Shown piece after piece: positions 45,395-57,562 of a stretch of 64,000 nucleotides of DNA. Made by a program: the position numbers and the translations under genes. Under the pieces are notes generated by a model. That model saw only the letters and a program-made list of their open reading frames with translations, did no database searches and was not told where the DNA came from. The stretch is from contig OZ005689.1 of the NCBI GenBank assembly GCA_963930775.1, forward strand, positions 10,296,010 through 10,360,009. Direction: 5' to 3'. Source of the stretch: Cliona cf. orientalis. Lineage: Eukaryota > Porifera > Demospongiae > Clionaida > Clionaidae. Positions within the stretch are counted from its first letter, which is position 1. Each line of letters starts with the position of its first letter.

Positions 45395-47585
45395 TGTATG
45401 TTTGTTTTATCATAAATATTAGTGCGCTGCACTATCATTGAATCACTCGTGTGTACATTAGTCTTACCTCAAAAATGCAATAATCTTGAAAGCCAATTTC
45501 CAGGTGAAATCCCTATGGCACCTACGTAACTTGACCACACAGGAGTAAAGTTCAATGGGTGGGGAAGCCCTCGCACCGACCGAGATCAGAGGCCGAGATA
45601 AGCTACCATTGCTGACGAGTGACACAAGCGGTCTCTATAGTGGACGCTCTACAGCTGTATCCTCAAGGCGTCTCTCGCGCTTAACGACATGCTCGCGCAT
45701 GCGCCTTAAGGCGTCTCTCGCGTGTAATCGGTTAATGAACTTCAAGACTACTCTTGCATTTTGTATTGATTTTGAATGGCTCCACCCAAGTTGAATTGGT
45801 TGATTTCTGATACATGCATAGTATACAGTAACACTATATGCATAATTATATAGCATTGCATTTAGACTGTATTTTCTCCTCTTTGTGTGTGGCGTGACAG
45901 TAAACAAAGCACTTTAGCTACAAAGCAGAGCACAGGTAAGCTCTAGGATAGAGCTATCAAACACAGAGTAAGTTAAAGTTCCACAGAGACTCCATAATAG
46001 ATATGGGATTTTTTTTTCTAAAAATCAAGTTTGATATGTGTTTTATAGGCTCTACCATAGAGCTAACCTGCATTCAAGTCCGATCACACGCTTCGCTATG
46101 GAGCTACAGCTTTTTGTTTGTGATCATGCCACACCTGCAATAACTGAGAAATTACGGTCTAAAGGCATTGCTATGCACATGTATGGCATTTCCGTATACT
46201 ATGTGTATAACAAAAGTCAATTAAATGGGACCTTAATGGAGCTGCTTGAAATGAATGTAAATATCATGTGAGGGTCGATTTTTTTTCTTCAATAATAAGA
46301 GTTGCTTCTTTTTGATGCCTGAGAAGCTTAAAAAGGTTTAGTAAATGTACAGTATAGTTGCACCAACCTAGCTGTACCTGCACACAAATTCTGATTATCT
46401 CTCTTAGCAATGGGCTCCATACATGGCAGCTGTACCGACTATAGGTGGGTTGAAATAAGGCTAATTTCACCTTTGTAACATACTCTAATTAGCCTCTACA
46501 GATGACAGGAACAGTTAGAAGAAGGATTGTTGGACATGAATATGACAAAATCTGGACTTTAATTTGATCTGAGCTATTAAAGATGTACATTGTGCGAATC
46601 ATGCACAGATCCCATGTGGAGGATTTTCTCAAATCTGGTCACATATTATACATGTAAGTAGAGTTGGCCCGGACATATTTGGGAAAATCTGGCATGTGTC
46701 ATCCTGTAGTTGTCACCGAGGTCAAAAACAATTGAATTATATATATATATATTTTTATCCATGTCAAAAGCACTATATTTACAAGTTCTTTGATCTGCTA
46801 ACTCTATACCCGGGCAGAAAGGTTCATGCATTTGCAGCGATGTTCATGGATATTTGTGGGAAATCTGCGATATTCACGTGCCGAACCACACGGAAATTAT
46901 GCGTAATGCACATTATAGCCCTACCCTTCTGTACGTGATGATAGTGTGTGCTTCACATGCACTTTCCAGGTGTGTCAAACATTGAATTCAGCATGTTACA
47001 TGTGGCTCTACCTAACGCTAGCACAGCACAGAGAAGGTGAGACACACAGTGAAGTACGCATGGTACACGAGTGCCGATCTCGTTCATTGTGCTTCATGTG
47101 GCAGGAGCGTAAAATGGCATGCCATGGGTGTGCCAATAGCCATATACAGGAGTTTCACACGAGTCCACTATTTCATCGTGCACAGTGCACACTCTACACA
47201 AACCTTTCCACCCGGGTAGCTGCAGTGCATGGAAGTTGTTGTCAGAATTCATAAACCTGGGCTAGATTTGTCGAAACTACTGTTCATTCCCAGACTTTTC
47301 TATTCATGAATATTTATGCTTTGAAAATTTGAAGGAGCCTGAGGGAGAACCCGGATTAAAACTCGAACCATTCTAAGCTCCACTATGCATTTTACCACTC
47401 TCACACTACCTTATTGGATTGTGATAACTTTGCTAACCGTACATTTACTAAATGTGGCTACACGCACATATAAACTTGATGAACTTTATAACTGATATGC
47501 TCAAAATTGCACTACAAGGACAATCATAACATATAATGTGCATATCTACATCCTACAATGCATGTACATGTAGCTACACTATAAC
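45395..47585. other. gene-free stretch
   Basis: Includes a direct repeat GGCGTCTCTCGCG (45667, 45711) and a short (TA)n run (46737-46752). No gene supported. Confidence 0.45.
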
Positions 47586-47787
47586 CAGGGGCTGATCCAG
47601 GGGGAGGGGGGGGGGGGGGTTGGATGGGGTGGCTAGCCACCCCCCTTCACTTGCTTACTTGCACAGGGCACTATGGGAATAAGTATATGTCATTGCTTAC
47701 CAGCCACCCCCCGTGGTTCAGTATAGTGAAGTACAGGTAGCCACCCACTCAGTCACCCCCTATAGAAAAATTCTGGATCAGCGCCTG
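47586..47787. mobile_element. 5-bp-duplication element, 202 bp
   Basis: Ends CAGGGGCTGATCCAG and inverted CAGGCGCTGATCCAG, with ATAAC duplicated (47581-47585, 47788-47792). A G-rich tract near 47600-47620 and CCACCCCCC phrases in the opposite sense are present. No ORF. Confidence 0.88.
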
Positions 47788-47961
47788 ATAACCTACATCC
47801 AACTTGTAATTGCCATATTGCAGCTATCAAGCAAGGCTGTTTTTGCCATGTTTCTGTCCCGAAAGAATGCTCGTTTACCACTTGCGATCATGGCCACATG
47901 CATTAAATCCAGTCTGTGCATGTATACGGCTACTATTTCTTTTGCTGAGCTCCAGGTGCGG

Positions 47962-48292
47962 TAGTCTTGTGCCCAGACCCACCCTCATGGAGGGATAAGA
48001 GGTCTGATAAATTTCGACCGTTTCCTTGATTTGGCTGGTTCGGTGGGCATGCACAGACACTGCTGTAATGAAATATACCTTGGTCAGTAATGCGGGATGG
48101 GTGCGGGCTGACAATTCAAATTTATATAGCTGGTAAATGCACTTTTCATTCCTATGGTTGGCAAGTCATATGACTGTGCTAAAGCTATAATCTCATTGGA
48201 CTGCTCAAATTCCTTTCCCTTGCCCAAGGATTGTGTCCAAATTCACCAGACCCCTTTTCCCTCCTTGGGGATGGGATCTGGGCATGAGATTA
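47962..48292. mobile_element. MULE-like element, 331 bp
   Basis: Ends TAGTCTTGTGCCCAGACCC and inverted TAATCTCATGCCCAGATCCC, extending about 55 bp with mismatches. CAGGTGCGG is duplicated exactly on both sides (47953-47961, 48293-48301). Non-coding. Same family as 23056-23704 and 37521-38217. Confidence 0.9.
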
Positions 48293-48301
48293 CAGGTGCG
48301 G

Positions 48302-49407
48302 CTATATACTATTCAGTGTGTAGCTTCTACTCAAATAAATACAGTACTTGCCACTATTGGTAAATGTACTTGTAAGTACATGTATGAGAGTGATTTGTAT
48401 GTACGTACTGTAGAATCCTGCAATTCCTTTCTGTATGCTAGCACTGAGCAAAACAGGGGAGAGGGGTAATTCACAGGATAGCGATATTTAAATGTGACAA
48501 CCATTACCGATTGATGAATGCCGGGTTATCTCTGCACTTTGGCTGTTTAATGGGCAAAACTTAAGAAAGGGACAAAGTAGGCATAATATGCGGTGCCTAG
48601 AATTAGAATAATTTATCACTACCCATTCAAATTACGACTTGCATATGAAAGTGTACTGTGTTTCTATAGCTTCCACGTACACACTAGACAGATTTTCCTC
48701 GCTTAAACATTAAATTTTGCTCTTTGGAATGCCGGTACATATTCAGCACCTGACCAGAATGCACACACTTTTATACATTCGAATTGTGGCTACTCTATAT
48801 GTATGCTAGACTATGTTTGGTCAGCTGGTCTACTCCATTAATGTTGTATGTGACTACCATCATCACTGCCCACTTTTCATTTGTCACTATACCCAAATGG
48901 GTAGTGATACCCCAATATTTTAGGCACTGATAATACAACACAAACAGCTAGTGTTTTTTTATTGGCTTATGGACTCTAATATCTACAATTGATAGTCAGA
49001 GAAGGGGAGGGGGGGAACTTATATGCGAGACAAAAATACCTATGCAGGAACATGGGTCAAAAGTGTAGTGGGCTTATACGCGAGGGAGGGCCATAATTGC
49101 GGTACTCTACAGTACTACTATGACATTCAGCTTAACACTTTGTGTTTGCGTGCATATGTGCATACCAGATGTATACATGCATACTATGTATGAACATACC
49201 TCTTTGCTACTCATGTGGTCCTGCCAAAGACTTGTTTAGTAACCACATTCAGACTTTGCATACAGTTACTCCAACAGCTTCTGATATGAGGTAGTCACTC
49301 CTTAAACCTTAGTCACAAAAACCAGCTATTACTTTGGTTGCTGGAGGAGTAAAAAAAATTCAGTTGATAATAGTACTTGAGTCTGTGAGTTAGCACACAA
49401 TATTAGC
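48302..49407. other. gene-free stretch
   Basis: No ORF or repeat with clear ends. Confidence 0.4.
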
Positions 49408-49664
49408 TACCATATAGCGGGAAACTTCGCTGGTGCGAATGTTTGTGGAGTTGTCATCCAGGCCTTCAGAAGAAATTTTCATGGTTCTAAATTTCACACT
49501 AGCTCTCGAGCAAGACCACACCCACCGTCAATGATTTAGTACTAGGCAGCACGTAAAGTGCTAGTGCTAGGTTGAAATTTTTTGCAGTTCTTAATTCACG
49601 GCAGCTGAATTATCCGCAAAAAAATGCATGTTTGCACAATGCAAAAATTTCCTGCTATACGGTA
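49408..49664. mobile_element. TACCGTA-type MITE, 257 bp
   Basis: Ends TACCATATAGCGGG and inverted TACCGTATAGCAGG with TA edges. Non-coding; family as for 50624-51051. Confidence 0.82.
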
Positions 49665-50623
49665 TATGCTGTGATAATTGATGATAGAAACAGTTAATAT
49701 TATTAATGCTACCGCTCCAAATGAGTAATTATAAATAACATTAAGTAATTAACATTGAATAATAACAGGACACACTAAGTAAATACATCCAAAGTAGAAA
49801 ATACTACCATGAATATAATATAATGCAAATTCTCCAACTATGCACATTTGCACTACATGGAATCCTAAACTTTCATGTTAAGGCCAAGATATCCCACATT
49901 TTAATGCTGTCTCCCATATCTATATCCCTGCAGTTATTAGGTAAAGTTTACCCAGGAGGAAAGAAAAGCGTATCCATGCGGTATATTGTCGTATATATGC
50001 TGATTTCACGCTAAATTTCGTATATATTACCTCATGGGACTTCCCCAAACTGGTCACTTCCGGTGCGAATAAAAATGAAAGTTAGAAAAGAAAGCTTCGA
50101 TCCTGTGCACAGTTGAACCTTTGGCTACTAAGATTCAACGTCCCTGAGTATCACCCACTCACTATAAGCTTACTTCAGCATTGAAACGCCAATATCGTTG
50201 TAAATTTTCGAACCATTTGTACCCACGCGTTTTGGTGTGACCAGTGTCACGGCGAATTTAGTCCGGCTTGTGTGTATGGTCCGGCAGACTTTTTACACTA
50301 GTGTAATTGCTCTGGTTTCCACAAAGTCAGCGGATTTGTTCTGGGTTTAGAATAATGATTTAATTGAGGATGTCCAGCTACTTAACTTATTCATATCATT
50401 TGTTCATTGTGGGTACGTAGTGGTTTCGTGCTATAGCTGTTACAAGCCTAGCTTAGCCTTAGCTAGCTATGCACTGAGCAGTATCACTAGCTTGCATAGT
50501 CTCGCGGCGCCACCACTTCACTATTTAAAGGGAGGAAAGGGCAGCGGCACGATGCTACAGCTTGCATACATGTTATGGCTCTCTTAGTGTCTGGCAGATT
50601 ACTGAATGCCATCTACATGTACG
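49665..50623. other. gene-free stretch with a dispersed repeat
   Basis: About 49785-49825 (CTACCATGAATATAATAT) is related to 30330-30355 in the death-domain gene intron. No gene. Confidence 0.4.
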
Positions 50624-51051
50624 TACTGTATGGCTGGTAATTTTCGGGTGTGTTGATTTCGTGAAAAGTCACAATAAGCCTTCAGAATTAATTTTCGTGA
50701 CTGCCACCTGAACGAACAAGCGGCGCTGCACATCCATGCACAGTATGGGGATAGTACACACCCCCTCAGATCGGCCATGGGCTATCTGATCAAGTGCTAG
50801 TGCTACTAGTCTACTACTGTCCGATGTCTTTATTGCCTAGCAAACCATGGATAGGTTTTCTATCGAATCTCTGCTAAATTGTTGCACAGCTGCTTGGATT
50901 CCATTAACACTGCTGTACTGGACTACTTGCGCCTTCTCCTTGGGTGTGCATGTGAAGGAGGAATACAAACCTCGCATTTTCTTCTGGCTGCTAAATCGAC
51001 CACAAAAATAACGAATATTAGCACCCCACGAAAATTACCCGCTATACGGTA
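50624..51051. mobile_element. TACCGTA-type MITE, 428 bp
   Basis: Left TACTGTATGGCTGGTAATTT and inverted right TACCGTATAGCGGGTAATTT extend about 25 bp (shared TTTTCG). TA edges. Interior has ATTTTCGTGACTGCC phrases like those in 2937-3425. Confidence 0.82.
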
Positions 51052-51147
51052 TGGTTTGTATAATATAGCTAGCTATACGCATGTATATCTCTTTCTATTC
51101 TCGGTGCATCCTTCTGCATATCGCCTGAGCTGTTGTGGTCAGTTAGA

Positions 51148-51691
51148 TACCGTAGAGTCTGGTTAATAAGCGCATGCGCTTATCACTCTCGGTGGTAAGG
51201 AAACATGCGCCTATTAGACGATGTGCGCTTAATAGAGAGTGAAGTTTTGGCCCCGCCCACTGCCAGCACGTTCGAGCGTTCAATCATAAAGCTAGCAAGT
51301 TATAAACACAGCGATTCTTGGACTAAGCTCTGTAATAGTTCATAGAAGTATGATCGGAAGCCATCGCTGGAAGAAAACCGTGGAAAAATAGCCGACTTCT
51401 TTGGCGAGACTCGCTTCGGTCGAGGTCAAGAGTCCGAACCCGTCTCAGTGGAACATCGCAGTGTTGAGTATATAGCCGATCTCGTGCAGCTGGCTATCCG
51501 AAAATAGGTTGGTAAATTAGTTCTAGCCATGTGGAGCATGGAGCACTCTTGATCGAACGATGACTATTACTGTCGTCTTGATTGGGCGCATGCGCTTATT
51601 AGACAATACTTAATAACAGGAAGGAAGCATGCGCTTATTGAAAAATATGCGCTTAATAAGCATGTGCGCTTATTAACCAGACTTTACGGTA
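51148..51691. mobile_element. TACCGTA-type element with GCGCTTAT arrays
   Basis: 544 bp. Ends TACCGTAGAGTCTGGTTAAT and inverted TACCGTAAAGTCTGGTTAAT, continuing AAGCGCA. GCGCTTAT/TAATA phrases repeat about seven times next to both ends in both orientations, each near GCATGCGC. TA edges. The middle (about 51290-51500) is unique sequence without a recognisable protein. Confidence 0.88.
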
Positions 51692-51858
51692 CCTATATAC
51701 TTCGTCCTAAGACATAGCAACCTTTTTCAACATCTTCGATCGGACCTCAGCTGCTAGCATGCTGCCAGCAAAATATGATGCTTGGCCAGGCGGACGGCTC
51801 ACGCAGATCAGAAATATGCATGCATAGATGGTCCGGGCAGTCCACCTGCCCTAGCAAG

Positions 51859-51931
51859 TACCGTAATAGCTAGAAATATTGGCGGGAATTAAATTTGGCA
51901 GTTGGGCCCTAAATCGCCTTAGACTATGGTA
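51859..51931. mobile_element. TACCGTA-type mini-MITE, 73 bp
   Basis: Starts TACCGTAATAGCTAGAAATA and ends ACTATGGTA. Shares the phrase AATATTGGCGG with 53006-54016. Probably a deletion derivative. Confidence 0.55.
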
Positions 51932-52809
51932 TGCATAATATGTTTTGATCTTTTGAATTTAATGAGGTATCTAAAATAGTGTAGATACTCAGAATGGAGT
52001 AGTTAATTTTCGTTAGAAGACCTGTCATGAATTTGAATTGTATTAAACAAAATGCATCAAAAAGGAAGAAATAGGCAGAAATTGAGTTTTAATTATTGTC
52101 TGCATGATTGATTTTCAGTATGATGGTAAAATTTGTAGCTTTATCAAGAACCTTAGCTCTATCAAGGATTAGCAAAAATCTTGCTTTCTGGCAAAATTCA
52201 AATGGGGACCGAACTGAGCCCACTGACACGCGGCACGAGTGCTAGTACTGGTGGCTCTTTTGATCGCCATGTAGTCTCTCCTACCACTAAAAACTGTTGT
52301 GAGACGAGTCTCGCATGTGTAGAAGGGGGTGTCGCATGAGACCCAGCTGAGACAGTTGCTCCACAGCTGCTTGAAGTATAGAATCACCTTCACTTCCAGC
52401 GCAGTCCAGATCTCACGGTCAAAAGGTCCTAGAAAATTTTTCCTCTGGCTTTATAGCCAAGCTTTGGGTGTCTCAAACAGCTTTAGTAGCAAATAGGAGA
52501 CCATACGTAGTGGTCAATACATCTACACAGCCACCAGCACTAGCACTATAGCACTACGTTACACAGGCATTGCATACTGAATAACGCACGTGGCTGGCTT
52601 GTTAGCTTATATACGTGAAGGAAGTGTGACATCATTGCTGCATACTTCCTGCTCTGCAACATGAATCTGATTGGTCACTTTTCAATGCAGCACGGTTACT
52701 AAGCAACTACCCACAAAACCACGCTCACACAGCTGATTGGTAACCTAGCAACAGGATGCACTATAGCAGACCACAAATGCACAGTGCCGCGCGCCCCATA
52801 GTCTAAGCC
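51932..52809. other. gene-free stretch
   Basis: No supported gene or bounded repeat. Confidence 0.4.
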
Positions 52810-52951
52810 GGTTATCGCCCACGCCTCGGCTCTACGGCTATTAGAAACCACTCGGGATGTTGCATAATCGCCTCGGGCTCCGCCCTTGGCGATTATGCAA
52901 CATCCCTCAGGTTTCTAAAACGCCGTAGAGCCTCGGCTTAGGGCAATAACC
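52810..52951. repeat. 142-bp foldback GGTTATCGCCC
   Basis: Inverted arms of about 60 nt, starting GGTTATCGCCCACGCCTCGG on the left and GGTTATTGCCCTAAGCCGAG inverted on the right, with the best match over GGGATGTTGCATAATCGCC. No target duplication identified. Confidence 0.85.
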
Positions 52952-53005
52952 TATACATAATTGCAAAAATATTGGCGGATTTTAATTTGGTGGTTCGGTA
53001 AGGAT

Positions 53006-54016
53006 TACCATACGTATATATGTAAGAATGAAATATTGGCGGATTTTTAATGTTTGGCAGTGGCGTAAGAAGATGATTTTGAGTGGGGGGGGGGGGGGGG
53101 GGGGGCTGATGCATTGCAATATCACGCATTTCAGCCAGCTCAAATTTTAAAGGGGTGATGGTTAAAAGATTAAAGATTTTTTTTTTGTTTTTAAAACCAC
53201 ATAGCCCAAAACTGAGGTCATAAAGGAGGGTGGCTTTCCCCTTTTTATCCTTTGGCTAAACTCCGATCACACAAAGCCTGCAACAAGCTAGGGGGTCTGG
53301 GGAGCATGCTCAGAGATCGATTCGATCTAGTGTAATACAGAAGTACTTTAATGAGTATCAGAAACAAGGTAGACAAAAAAGGTAAATAATTATTGTTCTA
53401 TAGTTCACCTAGAAATGTTGAAATAATTTATTTGATGTGTGTTTACAGAAGCAAAATTACGAGTAACTGTTGACCTACATATTCATTATTGATGCTAGTC
53501 ATATCTCTGTAAAGAAAACACATTACATCACATGCTAAGCTTACATTTAGCTCCATCACGGTACATAAGTAAAAAGGGAATGGAGACTTTGTGACATGCT
53601 GTATCTCTAGTGAGAGACTGTACACCTAGCTCTAGTTACAGTGATTGACCTTAGGCTAGTGAAGTCAGTTGTATAAGAATTGATCAGTGTTCACATGACA
53701 ACCATTGATCTGTAATGATGTCAACACATTGTGGTGCTACGACATACCATGCACCACAATCATGAATGTATTCATTGTAGATATATTCAACCACTGTGTC
53801 TACAGATGAAAAGGAACAGTGCAAACCTCAATGCAAGGCTAGTACAAACCAGAGTGTGAGCCCCACCTGTATAGCAGTCTGAAAACCAGGGGGCAACTGC
53901 CCCCCCCCCCCCCCCCCCCCAGCCTCCTTGGTTCTTACGCCAGTGTTTGGTGGTTGCAAAGATAGACAGCCAAACCGCCAAATTTAATTCCCCACCAAAT
54001 TTCAGGCTATATGGTA
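53006..54016. mobile_element. TACCGTA-type MITE split by a later insertion
   Basis: Left TACCATAC..AAATATTGGCGG and inverted right TACCATATAGCCTGAAATTT belong to the same family as 51859-51931. The body is only about 120 bp once the inserted 53058-53945 element is discounted. Confidence 0.65.
53058..53945. mobile_element. 5-bp-duplication element with opposed G and C tracts
   Basis: 888 bp. Ends CAGTGGCGTAAGAA and inverted CACTGGCGTAAGAA. TTTGG is duplicated at 53053-53057 and 53946-53950. A 21-G run (53085-53105) faces a 21-C run (53900-53920), so the two halves are inverted copies near the ends. The middle (53160-53880) is unique with no recognisable protein. Confidence 0.85.
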
Positions 54017-55336
54017 TGTTTCAGTGGGCCATATCTGCTAGCAAATTTGTTCCTCCTGACTATTGGCATGGTAGACCAAATTTGCTATGACACCAGACAT
54101 AGAACAGTAACTATTTCGCGTATAACAGCACATAACTGTGTTGTACACACCAATGCTCGCATTTACAATGTGTTTACATAGTCCTTTTCACCTGGGTATG
54201 TTAAGATCTCCTAAATTGGTACTCTGGAATGTTATAAAAGTTAACCACGATTGATGTATGCACGCTATAGTCAAGTAATGTGGTCTGTGAATATACGTAT
54301 TTATGCATGCCTCGTGTAAGATCTAATAGTGATTGTGATTGAAACTCCATGCGTGACATCACACCACTGGTCAACTTGGCTACAAGTACACTTTTCTGAG
54401 ACTTTGTGCAGCTCTGTCAGAGGACGAGCAAGGACTTACCAGAAACTATGGCAGGGTACCAATCTATGGGATGGAATGTTCATGTGACCAATTAATCAAG
54501 TAGCTATGACAGTTTGCTGCAAGTAAAACACTTGCCTAAATTTCGCCAAAACAGAGCGCTGATCGGAGATGGCCATGAAGATCGATTTATAAATAACAAA
54601 CAGTTGTAGGTAGCATTTTGAAACCTGCTACTGGGACTAGCAGTAAGATAGATGTATAGCTTCAGATAGGCTTAGCTAGTACTACAGTATTCTACATGAA
54701 GCTACGTAAATTGTTGGATTATTTTTGATACTTGAGCTGGTATTTATCGAGGTAAAGACAGTGGTATGTCTCCAGTGTTTGTCAAGATGTTTGTCTGAAA
54801 GTTAGCTCCCAGGCTTAAATTATGAACTGCTGGATCGAGGCTGTTTACTACATGATGAATACTGAACTGAAGTAGGAGGTAGCCAGATTCACCAGACTTT
54901 TGGACCTGGTTATACTCGAGTGATCGACCAGAATCTATAAACTTGTACTTTGAGACGTTCTATAATCCCTGTGCATCATGAGTTTCAAGTATGTAGTCTA
55001 TAGACTTTCTATTTGTATTTAGCTACATGTATGAAATTTTTGTACATGCATTATTCCACCATGTGGTCGCCTATATAGTAATGTACAGCTAGAAGTGTGA
55101 CTCAACTAAGGGGGTCTTAGTGTAGATTGGTAATTATCAAGTCAACCTATGAGGTAATAATCTTTGGTGTAATTTTAAGAAAATTCAGGGGCTTGATGGA
55201 GCTTATCTGAACCGTGAAAATTTGTCACGATATAGATCAACTTGCATTTATCTCCAAAATATGTTATATACATGTAGAAGTTGCCAGTTTCATTCATTGA
55301 GAAACTCCACATGTTCTCATGGTTGACATAATCTAT
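54017..55336. other. gene-free stretch
   Basis: About 55112-55132 is a lone GGTCTTAGTGTAGATTG end like those of the element at 31575-32513. Nothing else recognised. Confidence 0.45.
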
Positions 55337-55750
55337 TATTGATAATTAGGGACTAATTATGGTAAGCCTTGTAAGTAATGAGAAAAAAATCTCAGGACTA
55401 TGAACCCAGGACCTTCTGAATTCTAGTCAGACACTCTTACCAACTGAATCACTTGGCCCTAATGGCAGCGGAGTGCAGGATAGTTGGTACACATCCTAGG
55501 AACTAGTTCAAATCTGGTTGCTTCACTTCTTAATCGGAGGTGGTGTGACTCAACTGTAACACGCTGCAAGCAGCCTAAAGTTCACAGCTGTGGCTGAAGC
55601 CCTCCTAGGTGTCATTGGCAAGGTTGATAATTAGGGACTAAACCGTAAGCCTGGTAAGAAGGTAGGTGTTGTAAGCAAGTGATTGAGAAGTGAAAGAAAG
55701 AGAAAAAATCTCAGGACCTAGACAGGATTTTTTTTTTCTCTTCCTTTCAC
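55337..55750 (-). repeat. tRNA-derived SINE with duplicated tail
   Basis: On the minus strand a tRNA-like head (about 55463-55395) has A box GATTCAGTTGGTAAGAGTG and a B box-like GGTTCATAGTCC, followed by the tail TCCTGAGATTTTTTTCTC shared with the 31 kb SINE. The segment TTGATAATTAGGGACTAA occurs at 55337 and again at about 55624, each leading to GAGAAAAAA..TCTCAGGA, so the 3' part is duplicated. The region ends in a GAAAGAGAAAAAA / TTTTTTTCTCTTCC inverted pair. Confidence 0.6.
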
Positions 55751-55980
55751 TCCTCAATCGTCTGCGTAATCTACTATTGACCGGTGCTATATATAGCCTG
55801 AATTAATGCTATTTGTAGCATGCATACTTTATCCATAGACTAATGTGCTATCGACAAAGGATTGAAGCATCAAGGACTAGCAAGTGCCGGGATCTCTGGA
55901 GCTCATCTCGGCATTATGTAATATAGAAGTAGATCTACTGTGTACACACCATCACACACACAGACATAAGTGAATGTGTA

Positions 55981-56197
55981 TACCGTATAGTGGGTAACTT
56001 TGGTGAGATTTTTAATTTGGCGATTTGGAGAAATCGGTAAAGATCCTCAAATTAAAAACTCACCAATATCGATTACTGTACGTGCGCCTATGGTGCTAAG
56101 AGTTCAGATCGCCAAATATTAAATCCACCAATACATGTACCTACTGAGAGCCAATTTGCCAAATTTAATGCTTGCCAAATTTTCCCACCATACGGTA
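55981..56197. mobile_element. TACCGTA-type MITE, 217 bp
   Basis: TACCGTATAGTGGGTAACTT and inverted TACCGTATGGTGGGAAAATT with TA edges. Closely matched in interior to 1181-1385 (AAAACTCACCAAT, GTTCAGATCGCCAAAT). Confidence 0.88.
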
Positions 56198-57562
56198 CGT
56201 AAGTCTCATCACTAAGCCTTGAACTATCATCACACAAAATTGATGGTTGAAGTAGGGAAGGTAATACAAAAAGTATACAAACGAGGAGAATATGCTGTAT
56301 AGGGAAAATAAGGTACATATTACATCCCTACCGCTTTTTAATGAAATACCATTACTTGAAAGCAGTAGGGATGTAACATGTTCCTCATTATCCCTAGCCT
56401 ACTCCCCTTGCTTGTATACTTTTGTACTGCCATCCCCAGTTTAACCATCAATTTCCTTATATTGGCATAAGTAAACCAAAACAAAGCCCTACAAGCGTAT
56501 TTTAGTACACACGGATTTTTTACCCCTGTATCTAGCTTTTAGGTCTCAAGAGCTTCCATTTGATAAGTATATCAATGAGATTTGGGCCCTGAAATAGACG
56601 TGAAAATCAATTTTAAACATGAGACATTCTATGGAACTTTTTGAAGCCCATTTTTATGGCGAAACGGTGACGCAATTTAGCCTAAGAATTACAACTTTCG
56701 GAATTGCTATTGAAAGTGGGTAAAGTATGATAGGCATGCCTAATATCACGGTATAGTTCATGAAAGTCCAGGGAAATCGAACACGTGCAGCACATGGACA
56801 TACATTTTGGTACAGTTTGTGATTGTTAAGGCAGCCAAAGGAGTAAGAATATCAACAAGTAAAAGCTTAAGAGCCTCCATGATGCCTGGAAAGTTGAAGG
56901 CCCAGCAGAGCAAGTCTCAGCGGGCAGGTTTGAATGTACATGCAAACTTATAAAGAGTCAGCCATCTGCAACTCCTATGGCCCATTGCTGTATGGGCATG
57001 TGCGGCTTCAATTTAACAAGGGGATCACACTATAGAGGCAACTGTACTCCCATTCACGACGGGGTCAAAGCCAACATTAATAATTTCCTTGTTTCATGTC
57101 ACATATTGGCCCACAAGTAGACACAGGAGGGTGTTCATTATTGGACAAAAAATTATTATTCAATGCACAGTGGCTTTCTAACACTAACAGGTTAGATTTC
57201 TTTCAACATGGGTATCAGTATGAAGCGATCACAATTGGCTTTTAACCGGTATGTGCAGGAGACTTCCATGGGTACCTGCTATGCTCGCTCTGAGCAGCTT
57301 TATCGAGTTTTGTATATATTTATATTTACAGTGTGGCTAGGCGTGGTCGTACAGGTTTGTATACGTAGCTACTTAATAGCATGTTAATACTTTGGATGCA
57401 GTAGCCTGGAGAGGATGTGGGCGGGTGACAGGAAACAAGGAATCAATAAAAGCATGGCCTAAGCGATCAAGGCAAAATTTTGAAGCTGGTCAAGGGTCAA
57501 GCAGACAGACTGTCAAGGCTAGCTTAGAAATGGTCTCCTGGTACTCAAAGGGAGTGGCTAAT
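56198..57562. other. gene-free stretch
   Basis: AT-rich; an inverted pair with GTAGGGATGTAA occurs near 56320-56380 (CATCCCTACCGC / AGCAGTAGGGATG). No gene supported. Confidence 0.45.
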
